Origin: Zonotrichia leucophrys gambelii
Taxonomy: Eukaryota > Chordata > Aves > Passeriformes > Passerellidae
Direction of reading: 5' to 3'
Assembly: GCF_028769735.1 (NCBI RefSeq)
Contig: NC_088178.1
Span: 25,813,357-25,877,356, forward strand
Length of the DNA stretch: 64,000 bases
The notes beneath the pieces were generated by a model. The model was not told the DNA's origin. It did not search any database and saw nothing but the letters and a program-made list of their open reading frames with translations. Below are positions 39,781 through 55,696 of this stretch, in pieces (within the stretch, counting starts at the first letter, position 1; each line of letters opens with the position of its first letter). The position numbers and the translations under genes are program-made.

Positions 39781-41005
39781 CTGAGGCCTCCTCTGTGTCT
39801 AAGGGGACAGAATGCAGCCCGGGCGGCGAGGAAAGGAATTGTCACAGTAGCTCACGTTACGTCTGTTTATTTACACTTTGAAAGCCTCATTGGCGGCACA
39901 GACCCACCTCAAAGGAGGTCCAGTCCTGTCACAACACCAGGCCTTGGACCAAACCCTCCCCACAGCTCCAGAGCGTTAAGATGCTTTGTGCACAAAAAGT
40001 ACAAATCACATCGCCTTCAGAAGGCTTTATTCAGAAGCAAAACAGTGGGGCGAGGATAGAATTAAAGAAAAACAAAACAACCCCCCCAAAAAGCGAAAAC
40101 AAAACATAAAATAATCCCAACCAAACAAAAGCAACTCCTTTCTGCTCTAGACAGGGATCACTGGTTCACTCTCCCCCTGGAACATGGAGATGTCCGTATG
40201 TCCATGGGACATCGCTGTCCATCCTGCTGCAAAATGCATCCCTTGTCCTTGACATTTCCAAGGTCTTCAGTGAAAAAATAATCTAAAATAGAACTACTGT
40301 CTAGATGGAGAAACTGGTGCTGTCATCTGAAAGAAACAAATAACTCCAGTGAATATTTCAGCTCCTCACCAGAGGACACAATAGGGCACATATTTAAGTC
40401 TCAATACTAAAATCCATTACTGTCATATTGATTCTTATTAGGCATCTGGAATGAAAAAACTGATTTTGCAGGAGAAAAAGCCACTAAAATTGACTTGCAT
40501 GACTGGATTGTGTAATTTTTAATGTGCCTTTCACTGGGCACATTTGGCTATTTTTCATATTATTTATCTTACATCTAATATAGCTTCTATTCAAAAAATA
40601 TCCAGGTTTTCACAATCGCACTTGTGGCTGGTGTACTTGGAGTGGCCTGGCTATTAGGCTGTTCCTGGACCTCCTCCAGAGAATTATCCAACAGAATTCA
40701 AATGTCATCTGCTGCTGGCAGCAGTCCTGGATGCCAGGAAGCAAATGCTCAAAGCCATCCCAGAGAAGGAATGCAGTGCAGAGGGATGGATGGCTCAGCT
40801 CTGAGTCAGCCCTGCCCAGAGCCTACACAGATGTCCCCACACAGGGCTGCTGCTCTGAAACACTGTCTCAAACATCAAGGGGGGAAAAACCCAATCTGCT
40901 TTTTGTATTAAAAGGAAAGAAAAACTGGAGTCTAACAGTTTATTGCTTAAGTTTCACTTAAAATTCAAATAAATGCTTTGGAGTTTTTGTAAAGGGTTAA
41001 TAAAT
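39781..41005. other. Intergenic DNA between NDC1 promoter and YIPF1 3' end
   Basis: About 1.2 kb with no supported gene. An open frame at 40624-40911 (plus strand, 95 codons) has no recognisable content. Minus-strand AATAAA at 40026-40031 could serve as a distal poly(A) signal for YIPF1, in which case much of this segment would be YIPF1 3' UTR. Confidence 0.5.
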
Positions 41006-41011
41006 TTTATT
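41006..41011 (-). promoter_or_regulatory. YIPF1: Candidate poly(A) signal of YIPF1
   Basis: AATAAA on the minus strand about 130 nt beyond the YIPF1 stop codon (41143-41145). It is the nearest good signal. A second one at 40026-40031 is an alternative distal site. Confidence 0.5.
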
Positions 41012-41142
41012 TATATATAGACCCTATTTAGCAAAATTAGTCTGTTAAATCCCTTTCCATTCAACCACAGTGATGGGGAAAAGTTTCAGGATGTCTGTGA
41101 TGACTGCAGAAAAAGGAAGTGTAGACAGGGTTCTCACCTTAT

Positions 41143-46095
<4,953 letters not shown>

Positions 46096-46560
46096 TCATC
46101 CGCCGGGACGAGGATCAGCTCCCCGGGGCTCGACCCTCCTGCAAGAGGACAGGGTGGCGCTGGGGCTGGGGCGGGTGCGGTCCCCGCCCTGTGTCAGCGC
46201 TGCTGTGCCCCGCGGATGCGCCCCCCGAGCCCCGCACCCGCCCGGGCCCCGGGCCGGGCACCCCACACACCTCGGCACCGCCGCAGCCACCGCTCCGCTC
46301 CCTTAAAGGCGCCGCCACCGCCGCGCGACCCCGGCCAATCAGCGGCGCCGCTGAGCCCCTCTGCCCCCGCCCCTCTGGGAGCAACAGCCCCGCCGGTGAC
46401 GCAACTGGCACTGACCAATCAGAGCCCGCGCGGCGCTTCCGCGTGCGTGCCCGCCCGCCCCCTTAAAGGGCCCGCGGCAGCCCGAGCGCGGTGGCGGCTG
46501 CTGTCTGTGAGGGAACATAGCGGGGCTGTGCGTGATTGTGCCCTTGTACAGCTGTTACAG
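46096..46560 (-). promoter_or_regulatory. YIPF1: CpG-island promoter of YIPF1
   Basis: CpG-dense sequence directly upstream of the YIPF1 start codon, fading near 46560. It includes two GGCCAATCAG/GACCAATCAG-type CCAAT boxes (near 46333 and 46414) and no clear TATA box. Open frames here reflect composition only. Confidence 0.72.
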
Positions 46561-46594
46561 ACGTACACTGCGTGTTCTGGTAAATGAGAGTTTT

Positions 46595-47050
46595 ACCAGA
46601 GAAACACAGAACGGTTCGGGTTGGAAGGAACATTAAAGCTCCTCTCATTTTAGCTCCTTGCCATGGCACGGACACCTCCCACCAGAACGGGTTGGTCCCA
46701 GCCCGTCCAGCCTGGCCTGGGACACTCCCAGGGATGGTGCAGCCACAGCTTCTCTGGGCACCTTGTGCCAGGGTCTCACCACCCGCACAGGAGAGAATTT
46801 CTTCGTACCTACTCTAAACCTGCCCTCTGATGGTTTGCAGCCATTCCCCCTTGTCCTGTCACTGCTGCCTTTCTCAATGGCCTCTCTCCATTTGTCTTGT
46901 CTCCCTTCAGGTGCTGGAAGGCCAAAGTCAGGTCACCACAAAGCCTTCTCTTCTCCAGGCTGAACAGTCCCAACTCTCACAACATCCCTCTGATCTCTGA
47001 TCTTGGTATCCTCTTGAGGCCTCGCTCCAAGAGATCCATGTCCTTCCTGT
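46595..47050 (-). mobile_element. CR1 LINE fragment between YIPF1 and DIO1
   Basis: About 450 bp of CR1 3' region in reverse complement, with the usual ordered blocks: GGTTGGAAGGAACATTAAAG, CCTTGCCATGGCACGGACAC, CACAGCTTCTCTGGGCACCT, CATTCCCCCTTGTCCTGTCA, CCTTCTCTTCTCCAGGCTGA. It is better preserved than the intron 2 copy. Confidence 0.9.
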
Positions 47051-47069
47051 GCTGGGGACTAGCTGGACA

Positions 47070-47140
47070 TTATATATACTGGAGCATATATATTAATATA
47101 TAACATTATATATAAATATATATATAAATATATATACTTT
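47070..47140. repeat. (TA)n-rich low-complexity tract
   Basis: Alternating TA and AT tracts of about 70 bp directly beyond the CR1 fragment, followed by a run of T. No coding content. The stretch from here to the DIO1 start codon has no other gene. Confidence 0.8.
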
Positions 47141-47513
47141 TTTTAGGTTTTTTTTTTTAGTTCTTCAGCCCCAAAATGCCAAATCCTGGAATGCAACAGA
47201 GCCCCAGAGCAGTCGGAACAGGGCACTGTTTGCACAGCATCTGCATCACCCCAAGGCCTCAAGCATCAGCACCTTAGTCTATATTGTGGGATTCAGGGAG
47301 AACAGCCTGATCCAGCTGCCCTCATTTGTACAGCACAGCCCACATCTGTGGATAAGCCTCACATCCCTGCAGTGAGCAGCACAGCCCCACCCTGGCTGCA
47401 CTGGATGCCCTTGGTGCAGCCGGAGGGAGCAATGCTGACAGGATCCTTGCTCACCCAGGGGCTGAAGGGCAGGGGCAGCACAGTGTGCAAGGTAAGGCAA
47501 AAACTCAATAAAA

Positions 47514-47519
47514 CACGTG
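47514..47519 (+). promoter_or_regulatory. DIO1: E-box CACGTG upstream of DIO1
   Basis: Palindromic CACGTG 80 bp upstream of the DIO1 start codon. It may lie in the proximal promoter or the 5' UTR. Function is unproven; six-base motifs also occur by chance. Confidence 0.3.
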
Positions 47520-47598
47520 GATGTTTTCCCTCCCCCTCACCCTCTACCTCTACCTTTGCCCCTGCCTCGCATTGTGCTCAGCAGACCTCTCCACCACC

Positions 47599-50500
47599 AT
47601 GTCGGGCATCAGGGTACTGCTGCAGAAAATCCTGATCCTTCTGCAGGTTACTCTGTCTGTTGTGGTGGGCAAAACACTGATGATACTGTTCCCCAATGCC
47701 ATGAAAAGATACATCCTGAAGATGGGCGAAAAGAGCAGAATGAACAGGAATCCGAAGTTCACCTATGAAAACTGGGGCCCCACTTTTTTCAGCTTCAAGT
47801 ATTTGCAGTTTGTGCTGAAGGTGAAGTGGAAGAGGCTGGAGGATGAAGCCTACGAGGGACACCCTGCTCCCAACACGCCCGTGGTGACCCTCGGAGGGGA
47901 AGTTTGTCACCTCCTGGATTTCATGAAAGGTCAGTAATTGAGTTGGTAATTTCAGTAATTGCTGAGAGCATAAATGAGGAGATGCTGCTGAGGGAGCAGG
48001 GACGGGCAGCTGGCACTGGAGTGCATCATGTGCAGACCACCAGCACCCACCTGCTGGAGAAGATGCAGCACATTTACTCCAGCTGCTTCTTGATTGTCAA
48101 AAATAACCTGCATTTATCACCCTGTCTATGCTATCCCTTCACACCACTGAGCTTTTGCAAGAGCTGGCTCTGCCTGGAAACACTTTTTGCTGAAAACCAA
48201 GGTAATAATTTGTTTCAGGGAGAGAAGGCCCAGAACTGAAACACGTGCAATGATTCCTGAGTGTTGGCTGTCATTCCCTGTCCATACAGAAAATTCCACA
48301 CCAGCTCCCTCAGCTAGCCTAAAGCCTAGAAAGCACACAGTGGGTTTTTCCAGATCTAAAGTGGCTGGGAATAAAGCAGAAGTAGCTGCTTTGTACTTTG
48401 TCCGCTGCCTCCCACTGAGATCTCAGCAGAACGTGGAATTAATCATTAAGCTGCAGCCTCCATCCCCACGGGAGGGATTACATCCTTCTCTCACTCTGCA
48501 TCCCTAATTATATATAGATATTTATGTAGAAAATGGGCTGCAAATTTATAGAAGAGAAACACAGTATCTACAGGAAGGTACCACTGTTATTTAATTCTTT
48601 AGGATGTGGATCTATGGTTAGCAGCAGCTTTTAAGTTAAGCCATGCCAGAAAGGTCGTGGACAAATTTAATGGAATTCAGCATAACCAGACTAAAAGAGG
48701 TGCTTAAAAATCCTGCAAGCTCTCTTAAATCAAGGCCTTGCAAACAGATGCCAACATAAACACAACACTGTGTTAATTTGTAAGCAACTGCAGATACTTT
48801 TGCCAGTGTAAGGTTAGTTTAATAATAATATATAACCAGAGTTCTGTTTGGACAGGAAATTGCAGAAATACATTGAAAGCCTGTGATGCATGACTGAAAA
48901 GTCTGCAGTTTCCCCTCAACTTGAACTGACACATCTAAAAAAATCTGGACATGAAAAGGCACTGGGACTCTGTCCTCAATGCCCAGCCCTGAACCACTGT
49001 CCCTGGATAACCTTGCAGAAGGCCATGGTTAGTATTTTTGAAGTTGCTCCATACTAAGGATCTCAGGGAGGCTGAGATGCCCATTTTGGATCAGCACCCT
49101 ATCCCAAAAATGTTGGTAGCTTGCTAATTGGCTCTTGTGCTGAGGCAAAGAGAAGCTGTGTGACTGCAGGGTGCCTCCTGCCTGTACTGGGCAGGGCTCC
49201 CTCAGGTAAACTCCTTGCTGGATGCAGCACAGACAGGGCCAGGCTAGGAAAAACACCTTTATGGCTGCTTTGCAGAGATAAAGAGGTTCTGCTGCTGATT
49301 TTACTGATCTAGGAGAAGTTTATGAAGTGACTTAGTGCTGTCCAGGAATCCCTGCACCAGAGGCTCAGTTCAGTGTATTTAATTCTGTCCTTCCTCCTTA
49401 ACCACAGAACTTCTTTTTTCTTTCCCCAGATAACCGACCTTTAATCCTGAACTTTGGAAGCTGCACCTGACCTTCATTTATGCTGAAATTTGATGAGTTC
49501 AACCAGCTTATCAAAGATTTCAGCTCAATAGCAGATTTCCTTATCATCTACATTGAGGAAGCTCATGCAGTAGGTACAGTACAAACACCACAGCTACAAA
49601 CCTGTCACTTCCTTTAGGGGAAAAAAAAAGTGTGCTAGCAAAGGAGGGGGCTGCAATCAGCACAGAAATCTTCAAATCAAGTGGCAACACCACATCTAGG
49701 CACCACTTTGTGTCCCTAATTCTCCTGAGATTCTACTTACACTTCTGACTTTACACTCATGTGAAGGACACGTTTTAACAATTGCCTCTCAATGTTATAC
49801 AGCTCTTTTTGGAAAGAGGAAGAAAAGATAATTCATAAAACAAAAGTAAGATGTACAATATGTGTTGACAGAAAAAAAAAAGTTTTTAATATTTTCCAAG
49901 AACAGGATGCAGACTCCAATTTGAAAAATTTAGCAAGCAAACAAACCACACTTGTTAATCTGCACTGGATTCTAAGTAACACAATGCCACTGGCTTTACC
50001 CCAGGATTAAATGTTTTTCTAAAACCTAACATTTATAGTTTTCTAGCAAAGTGTCATTTTCAGCAACTCAGAATCAGATAATGACTAAGTCAGTCATCAA
50101 ACCCTTTCACTAGTTTCTGCTTTATTGGGAAGAGTTGTGTGCAAGTGTTTGTTTGCATAGTTCTGATAAACAAAGGCATGGCCTGGCTCACATTTCACTT
50201 CTCACAGACCTGTAATTTTGGTTTATAGGCTTAATGAGTACAATCAAGCAAAATGAACAACACTGACAAACCTTACCCAATACATGTTCCCCACCTGGTG
50301 TCTTTCTAGGGTAGATCTATGTGGGAAAATTTCAGCTAAAATCCATCAAATATTTCTGAATCCAGGGCAAGAAAATACAGTTTGATGAGGGGAAAAACCC
50401 CCAGATCTTGGGGCCACTTAATAGAAAGCTCTAGTGCTGCCATAACTTAAGGAGGGCTTTCATTTCATGGCAAGTTTTGATGTTAGGAATAAACTGTAAG

Positions 50501-51328
50501 ATTCTTTTAACCCAGTTTTGGGGTATGACACACAGTACATGTCCAGCTTTGCACCTATTCAAAACCTTCACTGCTAAATCCCTTCCTCATTTGTTTTAGA
50601 TGGATGGGCTTTTAAAAACAATGTCATTATTAAAAATCACAGAAGCCTTGAAGATCGAAAAATTGCAGCACAACTTCTTCAGAAAAATCACCCTCTGTGT
50701 CCAGTGGTTTTGGACACTATGGAGAACCTGAGCAGCTCAAAATACGCTGCGCTGCCAGAGCGACTCTACATGCTGCAGGGAGGGAAGGTCATCTACAAGG
50801 TAAAAAACATCAGCACCAATAATCAGCACAGTGTACAGAGAATTTTAAATTTCAAGGTGACTTGAGACTACTTTACATGTAACAGTATTTTGTTCTGTTT
50901 GAGAGCGAAACATTTCACAATGCACTGTAAATGTGGAGAGAAATGAAAATGCAGCAAAACCAGTCTGGGCCTTTATAATGTACATATTTGATGTACACCT
51001 CAGTCTTGCTCAAATATTTATCTTTTGGCTCACTAGTAACCTGAGGTACATCTAAGCTGTGAAATCCAGGAACACTTCCCACCTCCAGGATCCAGACTGA
51101 GTGACACAGCAGGGTGTAACCAGTGTGTAACCATCTCCCAGGGATGGCTCCAGTGGAAAGGGAGCCCAAGGCACACCTGCCCACAGTTCTGGTGCAGCTG
51201 CTGTGCTCTGAAGGATTTCTGCTCTGCTTGAGCATCACTGTGTCATTTTATTGCCCTTGCAGGGAGGAGTGGGGCCTTGGAATTACCACCCCCAGGAAAT
51301 ACGTGCCATCCTGGAAAAACTGAAATAG
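47599..51328 (+). CDS. DIO1: DIO1, type 1 iodothyronine deiodinase (selenoprotein), complete, 4 exons
   Basis: DIO1 removes iodine from thyroxine to make active T3 and clears reverse T3. It is a membrane-anchored thioredoxin-fold homodimer. Exons: 47599-47929, 49430-49573, 50600-50799, 51263-51328, 741 nt in all, giving 246 residues including selenocysteine (human 249). A membrane segment lies near residues 8-34. The active site reads NFGSCT-Sec-PSF with Sec at residue 124, encoded by TGA at 49468-49470. The residue two after Sec is Ser, which in this family goes with propylthiouracil sensitivity (Pro in resistant forms). The catalytic-region motif EEAHAVDGW spans exons 2 and 3. A plain gene caller would end the protein at the TGA. 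The SECIS element at 51641-51702 shows it is recoded. The start has a good Kozak context (ACC before ATG). Confidence 0.97.
49468..49470 (+). other. DIO1: UGA selenocysteine codon of DIO1
   Basis: In-frame TGA between ACC (Thr) and CCT (Pro) at the position of the catalytic selenocysteine in all known deiodinases. Downstream sequence stays open and homologous to the deiodinase C-terminal half through exons 3 and 4, so this is recoding and not a nonsense mutation. Confidence 0.96.
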
Positions 51329-51640
51329 AAAAGGAAGAGGACTTCGAAGCAAAAACTATTTGGATAAAGAAGTTCAAGAATAGTAACTTACTACTCTTAT
51401 CCCACATGCAGTAATGTGGGAGCTGGGTCCATTGAGCTCTGGATACCAACATTCACACTTGTAAGGAATTTCCTGCAGGATGAACTTCAGGGTGGTGACA
51501 TTTGCAAGAGTCCACTAGCATGCAAAGCAACTGATTTCACATTAATATACACATTGCACTTATGTATATAAAATGTTCCCTTTCAGTGACTTCAGGAGGC
51601 TTCTGAGCAAGACAATCTCAATCAACATCTGTTTCCATGA

Positions 51641-51702
51641 ATATTTGTTATGATGGTCCCAGCTTAAAGCACTGGCGGCTGTGACCTGATTCTAGAAAAT
51701 AT
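51641..51702 (+). promoter_or_regulatory. DIO1: SECIS element in DIO1 3' UTR
   Basis: Stem-loop directing selenocysteine insertion. The 5' quartet ATGA (51650-51653) and 3' TGA (51687-51689) bracket a helix pairing 51655-51663 with 51678-51686, with one C-U mismatch (51659 with 51682). The unpaired AAA (51666-51668) is in the apical loop. The lower stem pairs ATATTTGTT with TAGAAAATAT-like sequence. Layout and bases match the human DIO1 SECIS as I recall it. It begins about 310 nt after the stop codon. Confidence 0.92.
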
Positions 51703-51731
51703 TTATAGAAACAAGGGGTTGATCTACAATT

Positions 51732-51737
51732 ATTAAA
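51732..51737 (+). promoter_or_regulatory. DIO1: Candidate poly(A) signal of DIO1 (ATTAAA)
   Basis: ATTAAA variant poly(A) signal about 30 nt beyond the SECIS lower stem. It is plausible for a short 3' UTR. No AATAAA is seen nearer on this strand. Confidence 0.4.
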
Positions 51738-52129
51738 AGTTTATCAAAACACTTCATTTGACTTCAGATTATTTCCCTTCCTGCCCTGCCTCTCTCCCCC
51801 AGGTTATTTCTAAGCATTAGCAGATATTTATATTCATTCTAATAATCTCTGAGTTTGAGCTGAGCAGAAACGTACCAATTTAAGGACTTTTGAAGGACTT
51901 GTTTGACAGTAGGAAGTAATACATCCCACTTAAGTAGCTCACACTTTTTTTTCTATTTAATTCAGAGTGCAAGGGAAACATTTTATAGGAAATTGAGTTT
52001 TAATTAATGTATTATGTAAGCCTGACATAAATATACTACCTTAAATGGACTCAGTTATGTTCAGGTGTCCTAGGCTGACAGTTTAGGTAACAAAATGAAA
52101 AAGCTGTTACTACAATTAACAACTGCACT

Positions 52130-52200
52130 GTGTTGTGGTTGGACTTGATCATCCTAAAAGTCTTTTCCAACCTAAATGATTCCATATTCTCCGATTCTAT
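52130..52200 (+). mobile_element. CR1 LINE 3'-end fragment between DIO1 and HSPB11
   Basis: GGTTGGACTTGATCATCCTA followed by AAAGTCTTTTCCAACCTAAA and TGATTCCATATTCT is the classic CR1 3' terminus. It sits between the convergent 3' ends of DIO1 and HSPB11 and may be part of a 3' UTR. Confidence 0.88.
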
Positions 52201-52359
52201 TCCATACATTAAACCAGCAGGGAATACATACCACATCCATTTACCTTCAAAAACCACTTTAATACAGGGTGCTAATAATAAACATTCTCTGCAGTGCAGC
52301 TATCAAAATGTAACTTCCTTATAAAAAAATAAAAGTGGAGGCCCAAATTTAAGCTGGGC

Positions 52360-54557
52360 TCAAGTGTTCTCTGCTGTGCCCTCTGCCATCACCCGGTGCA
52401 CTGACACAAAATGATCAAAGGCAGATTTGATGATGAAACGCAAGTAAGTGGCTTGGAACTCAGGAAGCTGCAGGAGGAATAAAAATAATGTTATTGCATT
52501 CTCCGTAGTAACAAAACTCCCCAACCATATTTGCAGAAGTTTGTTAAACCACAAGGATCTGGATCTTTCAGTGTCCATTTTTTGAACTGCACATAAATCG
52601 AGTTCTTTGACCTGCAACTCAAAAAAATCCCATCACCTCCTGAATTCTGCAGCCTTAAAGGCAGGAAGTGAAGGAGGGAAGATTGCCACACTTCTGGAAA
52701 GGGCCCTTGCACCTCGTTAGGAGCACTAGGCAGGTGCAATTTCACAGCACAATCTACAGAGGAGCAGCTGGGAAGTGCAATTTCACACCAAAATCTACAA
52801 ATTCTTCTCTTTAACACCAGCTGAGCAATAATTGTAAATAAATACATGTTTGTTTTTTTATGGTTTCTCCCCACTTAGTCCAGACATCCCATTTCATGAA
52901 CACTACTGATGTGCACTTTAAATACTCACTGGAAATTCTTCCATTTGGAGCTGCCCTTCTCTGTGCTGCAAATCTAGAAAATATATTTTAAGGTAAATAA
53001 TGAAGAATAATGTACAATGCAGTGAAGTTTTCACTGGACTCAGAGTAGAGTTCAAGTGAGTTTAAGGACAATGAATTTACACTGCATATAGACACTGTTC
53101 TTTTTTATTTTTACAGGTGATTTAAGAGAATACTTTTTTGCAATATCCCAGTGTGTGTGTATATATATCCCCCTCATTACAGTGTTAAAAAAAGTCACCC
53201 AAGAGGCACTAAAAAAAGCCAATCCCCAAGCCAAACAATGCAGGAAATGGCACTCTATTATACTATGTAAGCCTGTTTTTAATTTTTGGAACATAAAGTG
53301 CACAAGTAGTGCTTTTAGCCCTTATACAGCATTTTACTCTCCAAACTGCTCCAGAGACCAGCAGTGTTAACAAAATTCACTCAAACGTGACTGTTGCATT
53401 AATGTCTAATAAAACAATCATCACCCCACACTTTACTCAATAAATAGATAAGGGGTTACAGGGATTCGCTGAAAAACACCAACACTGCTCCCACAAAACC
53501 CCACAAACTCAGTCTTACCTTTTTCAACACACTGTTCAAAACCAACAGGGTCTTTAGATGTGCTTCTTTCAATCCTTAAGGTCCGCACTAAAATATATAC
53601 CAATTCAAAATATCAACACAAGTTCTGAGTCTTTATTGATACTGATATTTATTCCATCACTTTACAATCACAAAACACTTTCAGAGCACTAACTAATTTA
53701 TTTTTTCTCTAAGCTATGGGGATTGTGGATATGAAGGATGATTGCTCTGTGAAAATGAATCGTTATGCAAAATTAAACCTTTATGTGAAGTTAAATGTTT
53801 ATGAATCTCTTAAAAGTGGCTACATACAGACAAGGACACTACTGTGGGAACTTTTATTAAGGCACAGACAGACATTTTAACATAGCACATATTACCTACT
53901 GCAAGACACAAAGTCTTACCCAAGTAACACTGGATGGCAACTTTGCTGATTTTTACACATTTGGGAAAACCAATAATCAATTCCTGTGGGAACATGCCTG
54001 TCGTCGTCCAAAATGTTTTGGAACTTCTGCAGAGAGAACAGGACAAAACACTCAGCCGCAGCTTTCCATCTATAACCATCTTAAATGAAATTTATCACAG
54101 AAAAATATAGAGGGGAAAGGAAGGGGGAGGGTAGAAAAGGAAGGGTAGAAAAACAGGGGGACGGTGAAGAAGGGAAGGAGAAGGATGAAAAGGAGGAGGG
54201 GAAAGGGACGGGGGAGGCATTTTTATTTGGGGTACCGTCAGCAGTGCCCTGTATAAGGAGGGGCAGCTCTCTGGCGGCATTCCCACCTCGCCGGGCAGGC
54301 TCTGCACCCGGGCGGCCCCACAGGGGCGCGCAATGGCGGCGGGCCCCGCGCCGTTTCGTCCACCCCAGCGTGAGGGCGAAGGGCCGAGCCGGGCCAGCCC
54401 CGGCGGGCTCCGTGCGGGAGGAGCCGCTCCCGCCGCCCGCGCCCCCGCCCGGCCCTCACCCGTCCGCCACGCTCTCGGCGGGGTGCTCGGCATCGCTGGA
54501 CGTGGCCAGGACCAGGGCGGCCCCCGCCGAGCTCCGGCACCAGTCGGTGCCTCTCAT
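52360..54557 (-). CDS. HSPB11: HSPB11 / IFT25 intraflagellar transport subunit, complete, 5 exons
   Basis: IFT25 pairs with IFT27 in the IFT-B complex of cilia and is needed for export of Hedgehog components and the BBSome. Exons on the minus strand: 54557-54460, 54026-53920, 53587-53519, 52973-52930, 52467-52360, 426 nt in all, giving 141 residues (human 144). The single beta-sandwich (DOC/galactose-binding-like) domain is recognised by LVLATSSDAEHPAESVADG near residues 15-33, KTFWTTTGMFPQELII, EGQLQMEEF and the C-terminal TYLRFIIKSAFDHFVSVH. All borders are GT-AG and phases agree. It lies head to head with LRRC42 as in human. No AATAAA was found close downstream on this strand, so the 3' UTR end is open. 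Confidence 0.96.
54109..54218 (+). repeat. Polypurine tract in HSPB11 intron 1
   Basis: About 110 bp of almost pure A/G on the plus strand (pyrimidine on the transcribed sense of HSPB11), with many runs of three to five G. It lies about 240 bp from the HSPB11 exon 1 donor and next to the divergent CpG island. Confidence 0.85.
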
Positions 54558-54814
54558 CGCGGGCCGCGGGGCTGCCGCTCCCGGGCAACGGCAGCGGCGC
54601 CCCGCCTGCGGCCGCTCCCGGCGCGGGAAGCCGGGATCGCCCCTGGCAGGGCGGGGGAGGCCGGGCGGGACCCGCCGCTCCCGCCGTGCCCCGCTCCGCC
54701 CCGCCCGCCGCCCGCCCCCCGCGCGGCCCCGCCCGCCGCCCGCGGGCGCTGCGGGACGGGCGGCGGGAGCGCCGAGCCCCGGCCCGGCTGACGGCGCGGC
54801 CCCTCCCGGGGCAG
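54558..54814. promoter_or_regulatory. Divergent promoter of HSPB11 and LRRC42
   Basis: The 257 bp between the HSPB11 start codon and a donor-like CAG|GTAGGT (54812-54817) that probably ends the noncoding first exon of LRRC42. The wider CpG-dense region runs from about 54290 to 55170 and no TATA box is seen. Both genes are likely driven from here. The LRRC42 exon 1 call is inference from the donor and island. Confidence 0.75.
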
Positions 54815-55681
54815 GTAGGTGGGATGAGGGGGGATCGGGGAACGAGCGGGATTCTGGCCTCCCTGCCCGGGCGGGGACCCTTCGCCCTGTGCCCCCTCCC
54901 CTTGTGCCCTTCCCCTGGTGCCCCTTCCCCTGGCGCCCCTCGGGGCTGTGCCCGCTCACGGCGCGCTCAGCCCCGGGCACAACCCGATCCCTTCACAGAC
55001 CTTTCCCAGCGTAGCCCCAGCCCCTCTCCGGTTTGGACCCGATCCCTTCGCACCCGCCTCCCCATCCTTTCCGGTACCCCCGGCCCCCCTCGGGCAGGGC
55101 CCGGTCCCCTCCCGCCCCGCAGGACCCGATCGCCAGCCCCGCAGGCCGGGAGCTGAGAGGATCCCGTCCCTGCCCTGCCCCTCGCCATGGCAGCTCTGGG
55201 CTCTTCTGCCCCCCGGCTCTCCTGTCAGGACCCTGCTCACCAGCCAGAGCCCCCCGGCACCGACTGGGGAAGGGGCACCGGGAGATTCCCACCCTGCCAG
55301 GGAGGGAGCTTCCAGCAGGCTCCATTGCCCAGCTGCAGTCAGACATGTGCCCTCCTCTTCCTCCTCGTCCCCCTGCTCCTGCCTGCAGCAGAGCCAGGCC
55401 TGATTGTGGGGGCACTTCCCACTCAACCCCAGCCCCTCTCCCACTACCCCATCTCCATCCCCGGCCTGGGATCCATCCCGGGCCTCTCAGCCAGCCCGGG
55501 GCCAGTTCCCACTCGGATGGGGTGTGTGGCAGGCAGCTCACAGCCCTGCTCCACACAGCCTGCCCTCCTTGCTACGTGGCCATGCTCAGGGCTCTAAGGG
55601 GAACTGCCAGCTCTAGGGGCTTCCCTGGGTCATGTTTTCCTCTGTGGCTGTTGTTCACCTGTCTGTGATTTGTTTTTGCAG
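54815..55681 (+). other. LRRC42: LRRC42 intron 1 (5' UTR intron), GC-rich
   Basis: GC-rich intron between the proposed noncoding exon 1 and the coding exon 2 acceptor (TTTGTTTTTGCAG, ending at 55681). It includes a short C-rich near-repeat (CCCCTTCCCCTGG-like) at about 54889-54942. The many open frames of 100-200 codons on both strands here come from base composition and have no domain. Confidence 0.65.
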
Positions 55682-55696
55682 AGCTGGTCGAGGGGA

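Noticed and set aside
49468..49470. TGA as a nonsense mutation making DIO1 a pseudogene
   Set aside because: The codon is at the conserved selenocysteine position, the downstream frame is intact, and a SECIS element follows in the 3' UTR.
54085..55668. Open frame of 309 codons at 54085-55014 (plus) and frames of 160-211 codons nearby
   Set aside because: They cross HSPB11 exon 1 on the other strand, the shared promoter and the polypurine tract. There is no homology and composition is extreme. They are shadows of the CpG island.
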